Assembly (NCBI RefSeq): GCF_016864375.1
Contig: NZ_CP069354.1
Span: 4,499,501-4,563,500 of the forward strand
Reading direction: 5' to 3'
Origin: Microvirga sp. VF16
Lineage (GTDB): Bacteria; Pseudomonadota; Alphaproteobacteria; Rhizobiales; Beijerinckiaceae
Length of the DNA stretch: 64,000 bases
Made by a program: the position numbers and the translations under genes. Under the pieces are notes generated by a model. That model was not told the origin of the DNA, did not search any database, and saw only the letters and a program-made list of their open reading frames with translations. This document shows positions 52,478-61,637 of the stretch, in pieces (the stretch's first letter is position 1; each line of letters begins with the position of its first letter).

Positions 52478-54013
52478 TCAATGCGACTTGTACTCGCTCT
52501 CGCCCTTGGTGAGGGCGAACTCCTCCTCCGGCGAAAGGATAAGCTTATGGCGTCCGATCAGCAGGAAGTAGGCCATCATCACAGCATAGTAGATGGCGAC
52601 GCCGATGACGGCAGTCTGGAAGACCGAGTCCGTCAGCTGGAAGTAGAGCGTTACCGCCGCAATCACCATGCAGATCACCGCACCTGCGATGCCGAAGGGG
52701 CTGGTGTAAGGCCGGTGCAGGTTCGGGAACTTCTTCTTGAGCACGATATAGGACATGCCCTGCATGAAGTAGGCGAGCATCGCACCCGCGACCGCCATGT
52801 TGAGCAGTGTGCCGCCGATGACGGTGGCACCGGCTTCAGCACCGCGCGCAAACCAGATGATCAGCATCACCAGGAGGCCGAGCACAGCGCCTGCGACCAG
52901 TGCCACATGCGGCGTCTTGCGTTCGCCATGCGTTACCGACAGGAAGCTTGGGAAGTAGCCTGCCCGCGAGAGCGAGTAGATCTGCCGCCCGAAGGCGAAG
53001 ATGATGGTGTGGAACGAGGCGATCAGTCCGATCACCGCGACCGCCGCCAGGATCTTCGCGATATCCGTGCCGAACAGGGTGCGGAACCCGTCGAGCAGCG
53101 GCTCGCCGGACTTGCCGAGGCCCGCGGCGCCCGGCGCGATGCCCGTGTTCAGGAGGAGCACGAGGAACGCGGACGCGATCAGGGTCAGAATGCCAGCGAT
53201 GATGCCCTTGGGCATATCCTTCTGCGGATCGTGCGATTCCTCGGCCGCGAGCGGCAGCTGCTCGATGGCGAGGAACAGCCAGACCGCAAAGGGCAGCGAG
53301 GCGAGAATGCTGCCGATCCCTAAAGGCAGGAAGGGTCCGCCGCCATTCGGCAGTTCCGCACCGTCCGGACCGATGTTCAGCGCCCAGCGGCCGAAGTCGA
53401 ACTGGCCGGACAGAAGCACCGATACGTAGAAGAAGGCCAGCACGGCGAGAGCCGCCAGTGTCACTCCTACCGTGACCTTGAACGAGAGCTCGACGCCGAT
53501 GACGTTGAGCCCGACGAACAATGCGTAGCACAGCACCCAATAGACGGGCTGGAAAGCCGGCGCCGTCTCGAAGATCGCGGACAGGTACGAGCCGATGAAG
53601 AACACGATCACGGCCGGAGTCAGAACGAACTCGATGTTCTCCGCGATACCCGTGATGTACCCCGCCCACGGCCCCATGGAGGTGCGCGCGAAGGAATAGG
53701 CGCCGCCCGTATGCGGCAGCGCAGGCGACATCTCGGCGAGCGAGAAGGTGAGACCGAGATACATGATCGCGATGATGATGGTGGCGAAGAACATCGCGCC
53801 GAAGCCGTTGGTGAGGCCGAGGTTCCAACCGGAATAATGGCCCGAGATCACCGCGCCGACGCCGAGCGCCCAGAGCGACCAGACGCGGGCATGGCGCTTG
53901 AGACGCCGCGCCTCGAAATAGCTTTCATCCACCGTGGTATAGGTGATGCCGGCAGCGCCCTGCACTCCGGCCGGTGGGGCATGGACCCCTGTGCTTCCTT
54001 GTCCGACTGACAT
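52478..54013 (-). CDS. APC-family permease, ethanolamine permease type
   Basis: 511 residues with 12 predicted spans. The opening WSLWALGVGAVISGHYSGWNLGLTNGFGAMFFATIIIAIMYLGLTFSLAEMSPALPHTGGAYSFARTSMGPWAGYITGIAENIEFVLTP matches the ethanolamine permease (eat) subgroup of APC transporters, not a general amino-acid permease. ATG at 54013 is preceded by GGAGGATC; the longer frame to 54061 lacks a site. It lies upstream of the ligase gene (63 bases) and likely imports the cluster substrate. Confidence 0.88.
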   Translation of the reverse strand: MSVGQGSTGVHAPPAGVQGAAGITYTTVDESYFEARRLKRHARVWSLWALGVGAVISGHYSGWNLGLTNGFGAMFFATIIIAIMYLGLTFSLAEMSPALPHTGGAYSFARTSMGPWAGYITGIAENIEFVLTPAVIVFFIGSYLSAIFETAPAFQPVYWVLCYALFVGLNVIGVELSFKVTVGVTLAALAVLAFFYVSVLLSGQFDFGRWALNIGPDGAELPNGGGPFLPLGIGSILASLPFAVWLFLAIEQLPLAAEESHDPQKDMPKGIIAGILTLIASAFLVLLLNTGIAPGAAGLGKSGEPLLDGFRTLFGTDIAKILAAVAVIGLIASFHTIIFAFGRQIYSLSRAGYFPSFLSVTHGERKTPHVALVAGAVLGLLVMLIIWFARGAEAGATVIGGTLLNMAVAGAMLAYFMQGMSYIVLKKKFPNLHRPYTSPFGIAGAVICMVIAAVTLYFQLTDSVFQTAVIGVAIYYAVMMAYFLLIGRHKLILSPEEEFALTKGESEYKSH

Positions 54014-54076
54014 CGAGTTGATCCTCCAAGAAGTTCTGCGTTTCGGATCACGGCACATCATGCGCCATGCCCGTCA

Positions 54077-54865
54077 TCAGAGCGTCCGTGCCCCCTCCCT
54101 CAAAAGCGGCGCCAGACGGTTGGCCCACAACGCCTGTCCGTCTTCCGTGCGGATCAGGTCGTTGCGGATTTCGATCATCAGCGGGGGAAGGCCACGCCTC
54201 TCGGCGTGGCGCTCCAGGGTGTGGAACACCCGGTCCGCCGGTGAATAGGGTTCGTTCATACCGACGACGAGCGTCGGATCCTGCTTCAGTCCGGCCTCGA
54301 CGCTGCGCGCATAGCGCTCGTCGCGGTCGAAGATCAGGCCGATCTGCCAGGGACGTGGCACATCGCGATAGACCGGCGTGAAGGAATGGATGGAGACGAT
54401 GGCGGTCAGCTGTCCTGCGGCTTGGCGCACATTCGCAAACTCATCGACCGCATTGTGAAAGGCATCGTACACATCACGCACGCGTGTTGCCCGCTCCGCG
54501 TCGTCGAGATCGAGATTGCCGGGAATCGTAGTGCGTTCACTCAGCGTCCAGATCGAATCCGGCGCTGTGGGCTCGCGGTTGAGATCGAGCACCAGGCGCG
54601 ACACGCTGGCATGGATCAGCGGTGCGTCGAGCAGGCGCGAGAGCTCTTTCGCGACGCCCAGCGCTCCGGGGTCCCAGGCGATGTGGCTTTCGAGTTCGGC
54701 AGGCCCGAGGCCCAAAGTGCCATAGCGGGCCGGGAGGCGGTTCGAGGCATGCTCGCAGATGAGCAGGATCGGCAAGCGCCCTTGCGGATTCTCCACGACG
54801 GCAACCGGCTGCTCTGCCGTTGCGGCAGAGGACAGATCGGCCGTCTTCCGACTCGCATGCGCCAT
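54077..54865 (-). CDS. N-formylglutamate amidohydrolase family protein
   Basis: 262 residues of the HutG-type (FGase) family: LLICEHASNRLP (about 32-43), HIAWDPGALGVAKELSRLLDAPLIHASVSRLVLDLNRE, IVSIHSFTPVYRDVPRPWQIGLIFDRD, and LMIEIRNDLIRTEDG. Members cleave N-formyl- or gamma-glutamyl-type amides. Within this cluster a role in releasing glutamate from a gamma-glutamyl intermediate is possible but unproven. First gene of the - strand cluster, divergent from the RpiR regulator. Confidence 0.88.
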   Translation of the reverse strand: MAHASRKTADLSSAATAEQPVAVVENPQGRLPILLICEHASNRLPARYGTLGLGPAELESHIAWDPGALGVAKELSRLLDAPLIHASVSRLVLDLNREPTAPDSIWTLSERTTIPGNLDLDDAERATRVRDVYDAFHNAVDEFANVRQAAGQLTAIVSIHSFTPVYRDVPRPWQIGLIFDRDERYARSVEAGLKQDPTLVVGMNEPYSPADRVFHTLERHAERRGLPPLMIEIRNDLIRTEDGQALWANRLAPLLREGARTL

Positions 54866-55004
54866 GCGGTCCTCCGTTTGCCTGCGGGCAGCAGGCCCTA
54901 GCCCTCGATTGAACGCTTGGTACGTTTCTTACGGATTTTTCTTATGTGAAATTTTTGGTACAGCTTTTAAAAACCGTCAAGGTGGGGAAACGAAACATTC
55001 CAAC

Positions 55005-55877
55005 ATGAAACGAGACAGCGCTATTTCCCCTGTAGACCCGCCGAGCCTCGCCGAGCGCATCCGGCACGAGATGGATTCCTTTACCCCCAGCGAGAAGCGC
55101 GCCGCGCATCTGCTTCTGAGCCATTACCCCTTCGCCGGGCTCGATACGGTGGCCGAATTCGCCTCTCGGGCCGGCATCTCCGCCCCTTCGGTCCTGCGAT
55201 TCGTCACAAGGCTGGGGTTCGGCGGCTTCCCGGATTTCCAGAAGCACCTGCGCGAGGAACTCGAAGCCCAACTCCTCTCACCACTCGCCAAGGCGAGCCC
55301 CTCCGACAAGGGCCAGGGTGCGCCGGCGCTCGCCTCCTTCGCAGAGGCGGTGATCGGGAACCTGCGGGCGACGGTGGAGAACATTGCACCGGCCGAATTC
55401 GACGCCGTGGTGATCCTGCTGAGCGACCCGCGGCGGCACATCCATTTCACCGGCGGACGCTTCACGGGGGCGCTCGCACGCTATGCGGAGAGCCATTTCC
55501 GCATCGTGCGCAGCCACGTGGATTACATCGAGGGGCAGCCCGCCCTCTGGCGCGACCGGATGATCGAGATCGGGAAGAAGGACGTGATCGTCGCCTTCGA
55601 TATCCGCCGCTATCAGGAGGACGTCACGGCCCTTTGCGAGACGGCGGCCAAGCAAGGCGCGACCGTCGTTCTGCTTACCGATCCCTGGCTCTCGCCCATC
55701 GCCCGTGTCGCCCGGCACGTGCTGCCGGCCCACATCGTCGCCCCGTCCAATTGGGATTCTTCGGCCGGCCTTCTGCTGCTGACGGAGGCGCTGGTAGCTA
55801 CCGTCACCAAACGCCTGTGGGATACGGCCAAGCCGCGCATGGAAGCAGTCGAGCGGCTAAGAGATCCAAAAATCTAA
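55005..55877 (+). CDS. MurR/RpiR family transcriptional regulator
   Basis: 290 residues: N-terminal HTH_6 (LAERIRHEMDSFTPSEKRAAHLLLSHYPFAGLDTVAEFASRAGISAPSVLRFVTRLGFGGFPDFQKHLREEL, about 14-85) and C-terminal SIS domain (about 125-260, HIHFTGGRFTGALARYAESHFRIVRSHVDYIEG). SIS domains bind phosphosugars or related ligands. Divergent to the amine cluster, which it probably controls. ATG at 55005; the upstream frame to 54759 is antisense to the amidohydrolase and rejected. Confidence 0.92.
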   Translation: MKRDSAISPVDPPSLAERIRHEMDSFTPSEKRAAHLLLSHYPFAGLDTVAEFASRAGISAPSVLRFVTRLGFGGFPDFQKHLREELEAQLLSPLAKASPSDKGQGAPALASFAEAVIGNLRATVENIAPAEFDAVVILLSDPRRHIHFTGGRFTGALARYAESHFRIVRSHVDYIEGQPALWRDRMIEIGKKDVIVAFDIRRYQEDVTALCETAAKQGATVVLLTDPWLSPIARVARHVLPAHIVAPSNWDSSAGLLLLTEALVATVTKRLWDTAKPRMEAVERLRDPKI

Positions 55878-55979
55878 CTCCGAGCCCTCAACAAGTGTAT
55901 CTATATACTGTATTAATGGTATGATATATTATATGAAAGCCTTATCCAAACACACACTCCGGGAGGAGACAGTTATTTT

Positions 55980-57599
55980 ATGGGACCCCGAGTGTATCCT
56001 CGGGGCTTTGTCCTTTCTCAAGAAAGCACAACGCCTCCAGTTGATTTCATAGCAGGACCGATATTCGACAATTTTTTTATCGATGATCTCAATTCTGTTG
56101 ATTCTGCATCCAACGGCGAATTTGCCGTAGTGATCTTAGGGACGTGCGTCAGCACTGAGACTGATGAAAGATCGCTATCCGCGACTGATCGGAGATCAGG
56201 ACACAACACATTTGGCGGTCAAAATTCCGCTTCAGAATCCCCCGCTCAGCACATGTTTGACGCGCTTCTCAAAAGCGAGACGCAGTTCTTCGACACCATC
56301 GACCGATATTGTGGCAGACACGTCATCGTTTACGGCAGAAAAGATAAGCCGCGCATTATCACCGATGCCACCGGAATGCGTACGGTCTTTTATGCGGCTG
56401 ATGGGGGAGTTGTTGCATCCCATGCCCGCCTTGTTGAAGAAACCCTTGGTGGAGAGATCAAGAGGATTGAACTTCCGTCTCGTTACGGCTTTCCAGGCAA
56501 TCATACGCCTTATGTTCGGACACGCCTGCTGACACCCAACACGCTGTACGATTTTGTGCAAGCCAAGGTCATTCGTTTTTGGCCAAGAGGACCGATTAAG
56601 AAATTGACGCCACAGCAGGCAACTGACGCCGTTCTTAAACGCACAACAACCGCGCTCGAGAAAGTTGCATCGGGCAAACGCGTCTCCCTGAGCATCACGG
56701 CGGGCATGGACTCTCGGACAGTGCTTGCTCTTGCCCTCCATTCAGGAATTCGGTTCGACGGATATACATACGATCGCGGAAAAAAGACTGCGATTGATTG
56801 CGAAGTCGCTCGTGAGTTGGCTCGTGTCGCTGGAATTACGTATACCATCGTTCATCAGCCAACCTCCACTCCTGAGGAGCTAAAGGAGGTTCTCAACAGA
56901 ACGACATACTCTAATCATCATCGTTCAGTGGTTGCGCCGATGCAAAGGCACTTTGCGGATAGAGATGTCCTGATCATCACGGCCAATCTTTTGGAGATTG
57001 GGCGATTTTTCTACAAAGGTCAGGCCTATTCGGAAAAGATGCCCGAAACTCCTGCATCCATGGCGGAGCTTGCCCTCACCGCGACGAATTGGTCAGCACA
57101 AAAAATAGACGGAATGCGTGGTTCGGAGAACAAGAGTTTAATACCGGAATATTTTGCTGACTTCATTCACGACACTGACTTCAACGCAGCGCGCGGCATT
57201 CTTGATTCTCGGGACCAATTTTATTGGGAGCACAGGATGAGCGCTTGGCATGGAATGATCTTATTGGAACGCGATTTCTATGCCGATTGTTTCATCCCCT
57301 TTAACAGTCGCTCCATCTTTGAAGCACTTCTCGGAGTTCCTGAAGCGGACCGTAGAAAGTCGACTGTTTTTAAAATGCTCATTGAGCAATGCGCACCTCA
57401 GCTCCTATCGAGCATTCCTATCAACCCCACCCAATGGCCTCTCAGGCAGCATTCGCCCAAGCGCTTTGCTCAATCTTTGCCTTGGCTGAGAATGCAGGCC
57501 GCCAAGATGGAGGGAATGCTAAGCGTGAGCAGATTAGGCTCTATCCCACGGCTCCCTCGCCGGGCATTGAAGGTGCTTAGGAAATTCGGGGGATTCTAA
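55980..57599 (+). CDS. asparagine-synthetase-like protein, orphan
   Basis: 539 residues. An N-terminal glutaminase-like part (GRHVIVYGRKDKPRIITDATGMRTVFY, about 110-135) lacks an N-terminal catalytic Cys, so it probably cannot use glutamine. The synthetase half has a PP-loop variant SITAGMDSR (about 238-246) for ATP. This architecture occurs in asparagine synthetases, beta-lactam synthetase and lasso-peptide cyclases. It is clearly AT-richer than neighbours and stands alone, suggesting horizontal transfer. The start is uncertain: a terminator-like hairpin (55986-56005) lies in the first codons, and the ribosome site GGGAGGAG is 13 bases upstream. Confidence 0.75.
   Translation: MGPRVYPRGFVLSQESTTPPVDFIAGPIFDNFFIDDLNSVDSASNGEFAVVILGTCVSTETDERSLSATDRRSGHNTFGGQNSASESPAQHMFDALLKSETQFFDTIDRYCGRHVIVYGRKDKPRIITDATGMRTVFYAADGGVVASHARLVEETLGGEIKRIELPSRYGFPGNHTPYVRTRLLTPNTLYDFVQAKVIRFWPRGPIKKLTPQQATDAVLKRTTTALEKVASGKRVSLSITAGMDSRTVLALALHSGIRFDGYTYDRGKKTAIDCEVARELARVAGITYTIVHQPTSTPEELKEVLNRTTYSNHHRSVVAPMQRHFADRDVLIITANLLEIGRFFYKGQAYSEKMPETPASMAELALTATNWSAQKIDGMRGSENKSLIPEYFADFIHDTDFNAARGILDSRDQFYWEHRMSAWHGMILLERDFYADCFIPFNSRSIFEALLGVPEADRRKSTVFKMLIEQCAPQLLSSIPINPTQWPLRQHSPKRFAQSLPWLRMQAAKMEGMLSVSRLGSIPRLPRRALKVLRKFGGF
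55986..56005 (+). terminator. hairpin at the start of the synthetase-like gene
   Basis: CCCCGAG-TGTATC-CTCGGGG followed by CTTTGTCCTTT, 108 bases after the RpiR stop. It can terminate RpiR transcription, or, if 55980 is the true start, mask early codons. Confidence 0.55.
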
Positions 57600-57602
57600 G
57601 CG

Positions 57603-58667
57603 CTATTCTGCAGCCTCCGGCCGGCTCCTCTGCAGCCAGCCGATGAAGAACGGCAGGACCAGTCCGATGCCGAGGAAGCGGACGAGGTGGTGGATGCCGA
57701 CATAAAGTGGGTCGAGCCCGAGGACCAGCGCCAGCACGGTCATGGCCTCGAGCCCGCCGGGAGCGAAGGCCACGAGCCCGTTGGCGAAGCTGACCCCGGC
57801 AAGCCATGCGGCGGCTCCCGCGAAGAGCGCCGCCACCACCATGCCGATCGAAAAGGATCCGAGCGCGGCGACTAGCGCGCTTTTGAGCGTCGAGCGCTGG
57901 ATGTGGCGGAAGCGCTCGGCGATGAAGAGTCCGATCAGCACAAGACCGCCCGTGGCGATGACCGGCGGGATAACGCCCGTCACAAATTCCGTGCCATGGC
58001 TGACGGAGCTGACGACGGTAGCACCGAGCAGGATCGGTGCGGCCACCTTCAGCCGGGTGAACACCAACCCCAGAGCGAGCCCGCCGAGAAGAATGAACGC
58101 CATGCCTTGCGGGCTCTGGACGGGAAGCCCCTCGCCGATCAGAACGCCCGCATTGCCCCCGCCCCCGGTCATGACAACGAGGCTCGGCAGGAGCGCGATC
58201 AGCACGAAGAGCCGGAAATTTTGCACGATGGCGATGGAGGCCACCTCCGCCTTCCGGTCGGCGGCGACGGCGAGAACGGTGGAGAGCGCCCCCGGCACGG
58301 AGGCCAGCACTGCATCGGCCTTGCCCCAGCCCGACATCCGCACGAGCCAGGCGCTCGACGCCGCCGAGATGGCGACGACGCCGATGACCAGGAGAATCAG
58401 GCTGCCCGGATAGCGTCCCATGGCGGCGATGGCTGCAGGTGTCACCGCCGCGCCCATGGCGGCACCCGAGATCAGCATGGCGGCATCGGCAAGCGCCTTC
58501 GGCATATGCACGGCCCGGCCGGTCAAACCCCACAGCGTCGCCGCTATGGCCGCGCCCGACAGCCACGCGGCCGGAACGCCGAGCCAGTGGAAAATGAGCC
58601 CGCCGAGAGCGGCAACGAGAATCTGGGTGAGATGGGCGAAGACGAGACGGATCACGGCTCTGCTCAT
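57603..58667 (-). CDS. AbrB family transporter-like membrane protein
   Basis: 354 residues with about 10 predicted spans arranged as a duplicated unit, the PF05145 (AbrB, once called ammonia monooxygenase) layout: GAAMGAAVTPAAIAAMGRYPGSLILLVIGVVAIS in the first half and AFAPGGLEAMTVLALVLGLDPLYVGIHHLVRFLGIGLVLPFFIGWL at the end. Role unknown; suggested to move small acids or regulators. ATG at 58667 follows AAAGGGCG. Convergent with the synthetase-like gene, 3 bases apart. Confidence 0.85.
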   Translation of the reverse strand: MSRAVIRLVFAHLTQILVAALGGLIFHWLGVPAAWLSGAAIAATLWGLTGRAVHMPKALADAAMLISGAAMGAAVTPAAIAAMGRYPGSLILLVIGVVAISAASSAWLVRMSGWGKADAVLASVPGALSTVLAVAADRKAEVASIAIVQNFRLFVLIALLPSLVVMTGGGGNAGVLIGEGLPVQSPQGMAFILLGGLALGLVFTRLKVAAPILLGATVVSSVSHGTEFVTGVIPPVIATGGLVLIGLFIAERFRHIQRSTLKSALVAALGSFSIGMVVAALFAGAAAWLAGVSFANGLVAFAPGGLEAMTVLALVLGLDPLYVGIHHLVRFLGIGLVLPFFIGWLQRSRPEAAE

Positions 58668-58816
58668 GGACGCCCTTTGCCCTGACGTCAAATGCCGATC
58701 ATGCGCAGATGCCATGCGGCCAAGGTCTGACCATATCCAAGGCTCCGGGCTGAAGCGTTGCAGAGATCTCGAAACCCTGCTGAGATTGCACGATCAATCA
58801 AGATAGGGAGGAAACG

Positions 58817-59281
58817 GTGCTGCACGGAATCGACCCGGCGCTCAATGCCGATCTGCTGTATGTGCTCCGGGCCATGGGCCACGGCGACGATCTCGTGATC
58901 TGCGACGCCAATTTTCCCGCCGATTCCATCGCGCGTCAGACGACCTTCGGCCGGCTGATCCGCATGGACAACATCACCTCGCCACTGGCCGTGCGCGCGA
59001 TCCTCTCGGTCATGCCGCTCGACAGTTTCGTCGACTCTCCCGCTGAGCGCATGGAGGTCGTCGGCAATCCGGACGAACTCCCGGCCATTCAGCAGGAGGC
59101 TCAAGGAGAGATCGATGCGGTCGCCCGGCGCGACGCCGGGCGCGACAGCTGGCCGATGGGATCGGTCGAGCGGTTTGCGTTCTATGAGCGGGCGAAGAAG
59201 GCCTATGCCATCGTCGCCACCGGCGAGCGTCGCTTCTACGGCTGCTTCATCCTGAAGAAGGGCGTGATCCCGCCTCCTTAG
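58817..59281 (+). CDS. RbsD/FucU-family mutarotase-like protein
   Basis: 154 residues of the RbsD/FucU fold, FucU-like: HGIDPALNADLLYVLRAMGHGDDLVICDANFPA (3-35, with the catalytic His and Asp) and ATGERRFYGCFILKKGVI (near the end). FucU interconverts fucose anomers; the sugar here is unknown. GTG start at 58817 with GGGAGG five bases ahead. Convergent with the aminotransferase (10-base gap). Confidence 0.88.
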   Translation: MLHGIDPALNADLLYVLRAMGHGDDLVICDANFPADSIARQTTFGRLIRMDNITSPLAVRAILSVMPLDSFVDSPAERMEVVGNPDELPAIQQEAQGEIDAVARRDAGRDSWPMGSVERFAFYERAKKAYAIVATGERRFYGCFILKKGVIPPP

Positions 59282-59291
59282 AGAACTTCGC

Positions 59292-60494
59292 TCAGGCCAC
59301 GAGCCTCGGCAGGGCCTCGCTGATGCGGCGCACCGCCTCTTCCACGTCCTCGGGCTTGCGCAGGTAGCACAGGCGCAGGTAGCCCTCGCCGGCATCGCCG
59401 AAGGCGGAGCCTGGTGCGAGGCCGACATTGGCCTCGTCGATGAGACGGAACGCGATGTCCTTAGAGTTCGTCGCGCCCTTGATCTTCAGGAAGGCATAGA
59501 AGGCGCCGCTTGGCGGCGGCAGTTCCACGAGACCGGTTTCCGCCAGCCGCCCGACGACCTCCCGACCATGGCGAGCCTTGGCGATCTGATCGGCCAGGAA
59601 ATCCTCGCCCTGCTCGATGGCGGCGATACCTGCACGCTGCACGAAGACCGGCGTTCCAGAGGTCTGGTACTGCACGAGGTTCTCGATGACCTGCCCCAGC
59701 GCGGGCGGAGCCTCCAGCCAGCCGAGGCGCCAGCCGGTCATGGCCCAGTTCTTGGAGAAGGTCTGGACGAAGACGATCTTGTCCTCGGGCTCCATCACAT
59801 CGCGGAAGGACGGGGTGCGGCCATCGATCGTGAGCGCCGGGTCGTGGACGAAGCGGCCGTAGATCTCGTCGGCGACGATCCAGAGACCATGCCGGCGGGC
59901 AAGATCGAGCGCCGTGCGCAAATCCGCATGGCTCGCGACCCATCCGGTGGGGTTCGAGGGCGAGTTGATGACGAGCACCCGGGTGCGCGGCGTGATCGCC
60001 TTCTCGAGCCGCTCGAAATCGAGATGCCAGCCCTTGGCGTCGATGTTCATCGGCACGGCGACGGGACGCGCGCCGGCAATGGTGATCGCGCCGGCGAAGT
60101 TCGGCCAGGCGGGCGTCGGAACCAGGACCTCATCGCCGTTGCCGGCCAGCATGCGGAAGGCGATCTGCATTGCCGGCATGCCGCCGGAGGTGACGAAGAA
60201 GCGCTCCGGATCGAAGGCCCTGCCGTAGACCCACTCGTGATAGGCGGCGATGGCCTGCCGCAGTTCCGGGATGCCGCGCTGATAGGTGTAAAAGGTCTCG
60301 CCCTTCGCGAGCGACTGAGCGGCCGCCTCGCAGATGAAGGATGGCGTCGGCAGATCGCCCTCGCCCACCCAGAGCGGAATGATGCCGGGCTTCAGCCGGC
60401 CGTAGCTGAACACGTCGACGATGCCGCTCGTCGGCGCCTGCTCCGCCTCGGGGCGCAGGTTGAGGACGGACGGGATCGAGACGGACACGTTCAT
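59292..60494 (-). CDS. pyridoxal-phosphate aminotransferase, class I/II
   Basis: 400 residues, aspartate-aminotransferase fold. PLP lysine in TFSKNWAMTGWRLGW (about 241-255), NSPSNPTGWV (Asn, about 172-181), and YLRLCYLRKPEDVEEAV near the end. Close to AatA-type broad-specificity enzymes. The substrate pair cannot be read from sequence alone. Single gene with its own promoter. Confidence 0.9.
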   Translation of the reverse strand: MNVSVSIPSVLNLRPEAEQAPTSGIVDVFSYGRLKPGIIPLWVGEGDLPTPSFICEAAAQSLAKGETFYTYQRGIPELRQAIAAYHEWVYGRAFDPERFFVTSGGMPAMQIAFRMLAGNGDEVLVPTPAWPNFAGAITIAGARPVAVPMNIDAKGWHLDFERLEKAITPRTRVLVINSPSNPTGWVASHADLRTALDLARRHGLWIVADEIYGRFVHDPALTIDGRTPSFRDVMEPEDKIVFVQTFSKNWAMTGWRLGWLEAPPALGQVIENLVQYQTSGTPVFVQRAGIAAIEQGEDFLADQIAKARHGREVVGRLAETGLVELPPPSGAFYAFLKIKGATNSKDIAFRLIDEANVGLAPGSAFGDAGEGYLRLCYLRKPEDVEEAVRRISEALPRLVA

Positions 60495-60609
60495 GGGAGA
60501 TTTCCTCGAAGACAGGCGAACAGGGATGGCCCGTTCGCCCGCTCAAGGCAAGTATGGAATGCGTCTCATGACAAAAGACGAAGGGTCCGATCGAAAACCG
60601 TGATCGATG

Positions 60610-61044
60610 TCAGGTCGTGCGGCCTGTCTTCAGAAGGTCGCGGATTTCCGTCAGCAGCTTCACATCGGCGGGGATCTCCGCAGGCTTGTCGGCCGTGCCG
60701 GTCTTGGCATCCTCCGTGCGGCGCAGGCGATTCATGCCCTTGACCAGCAGGAAGAGGATCCAGGCGATGATGATGAAGTTGATGGTGACAGTGATGAAGT
60801 TGCCCCAGCCGAGCACGGCGCCCTGCTTCTTGGCCTCATCGAGCGACCCGGCCGTGACGTTGCCCGACAGAGCCGTGAAGTAGTTCGAGAAGTCGAGGCC
60901 ACCTGTCACGGCCCCGATGATTGGCATGAAGATGTCGCCGACGAGGGAATCGACGATCCTGCCGAAGGCGACACCGATGATGATGCCTATGGCGAGATCG
61001 ACCACGTTCCCACGCAAAGCGAACTGCTTGAATTCATTCCACAT
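60610..61044 (-). CDS. mscL: large-conductance mechanosensitive channel
   Basis: 144 residues, usual size. Starts MWNEFKQFALRGNVVDLAIGIIIGVAFGRIVDSLVGDIFMPIIGAVTGG (TM1 with the pore motif) and FITVTINFIIIAWILFLLVKGMNRL (TM2), then a charged C-terminal helix. It opens under membrane tension to release solutes in hypo-osmotic shock. Confidence 0.96.
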   Translation of the reverse strand: MWNEFKQFALRGNVVDLAIGIIIGVAFGRIVDSLVGDIFMPIIGAVTGGLDFSNYFTALSGNVTAGSLDEAKKQGAVLGWGNFITVTINFIIIAWILFLLVKGMNRLRRTEDAKTGTADKPAEIPADVKLLTEIRDLLKTGRTT

Positions 61045-61099
61045 GACCGGACCTCTTTAGCTTAACCCCAAGGTTAAGCTGTCCGATCTGGGAATTTCG

Positions 61100-61627
61100 T
61101 CAAGTCTCGCGGGCCGCCAGCAGATCCTGCAGATCGAGACGCTGCGTGACCATCGCGAGTTCGCCATTGGCCGTTCGCGGCCACTGCTCCTCGGGGCGGT
61201 CGACATAGAGCTCGATGCCGTTGCCGTCCGGATCGCTCAGGTAAAGCGCCTCGCTCACCCCGTGATCGCTCGCGCCCTGCAGCGGAATGCCGGCCTCGGC
61301 CAGCCGGTAGAGCGCATCGGCGAGGGCCGCCCGCGTCGGGTAGAGGATCGCTACATGGTAGAGGCCCGTGGTGCCGGGAGGCGGCGGGGACCCGCCCTTG
61401 CTCTCCCAGGTGTTCAGGCCGATGTGGTGATGGTAGCCGCCCGCCGAGACGAAGGCGGCCTGGGTGCCGTAGCGCTGGATCAGCTCGAAGCCGAGCACGC
61501 CGCAATAGAAGGCGAGCGAACGGTCGATATCGGCCACCTTCAGATGGACATGGCCGATCCTGACGCCGGGATCGATGGGCCGCGCCACCGGCGTTCCGGT
61601 GGCATCATGGGGAATGGGCTTGATCAT
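61100..61627 (-). CDS. VOC family ring-cleavage-type protein
   Basis: 175 residues. Paired beta-alpha-beta glyoxalase/extradiol fold: GHVHLKVADIDRSLAFYCGVLGFEL (about 25-49) and YHVAILYPTRAALADALYRL, DPDGNGIELYVDRPEEQWP with the metal ligands His/Glu. Catechol-2,3-dioxygenase-like or glyoxalase-like; substrate unknown. ATG at 61627 (frame to 61696 is too long). Co-transcribed with doxX upstream (10-base gap); likely LysR controlled. Confidence 0.88.
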   Translation of the reverse strand: MIKPIPHDATGTPVARPIDPGVRIGHVHLKVADIDRSLAFYCGVLGFELIQRYGTQAAFVSAGGYHHHIGLNTWESKGGSPPPPGTTGLYHVAILYPTRAALADALYRLAEAGIPLQGASDHGVSEALYLSDPDGNGIELYVDRPEEQWPRTANGELAMVTQRLDLQDLLAARET

Positions 61628-61637
61628 GGAACGGGCC

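Noticed and set aside
55933..56052. 39-codon frame before the asparagine-synthetase-like gene as a peptide precursor
   Set aside because: It starts inside a promoter-like AT-rich stretch with no ribosome site, and overlaps the synthetase start in another frame; no RiPP partner genes are adjacent.
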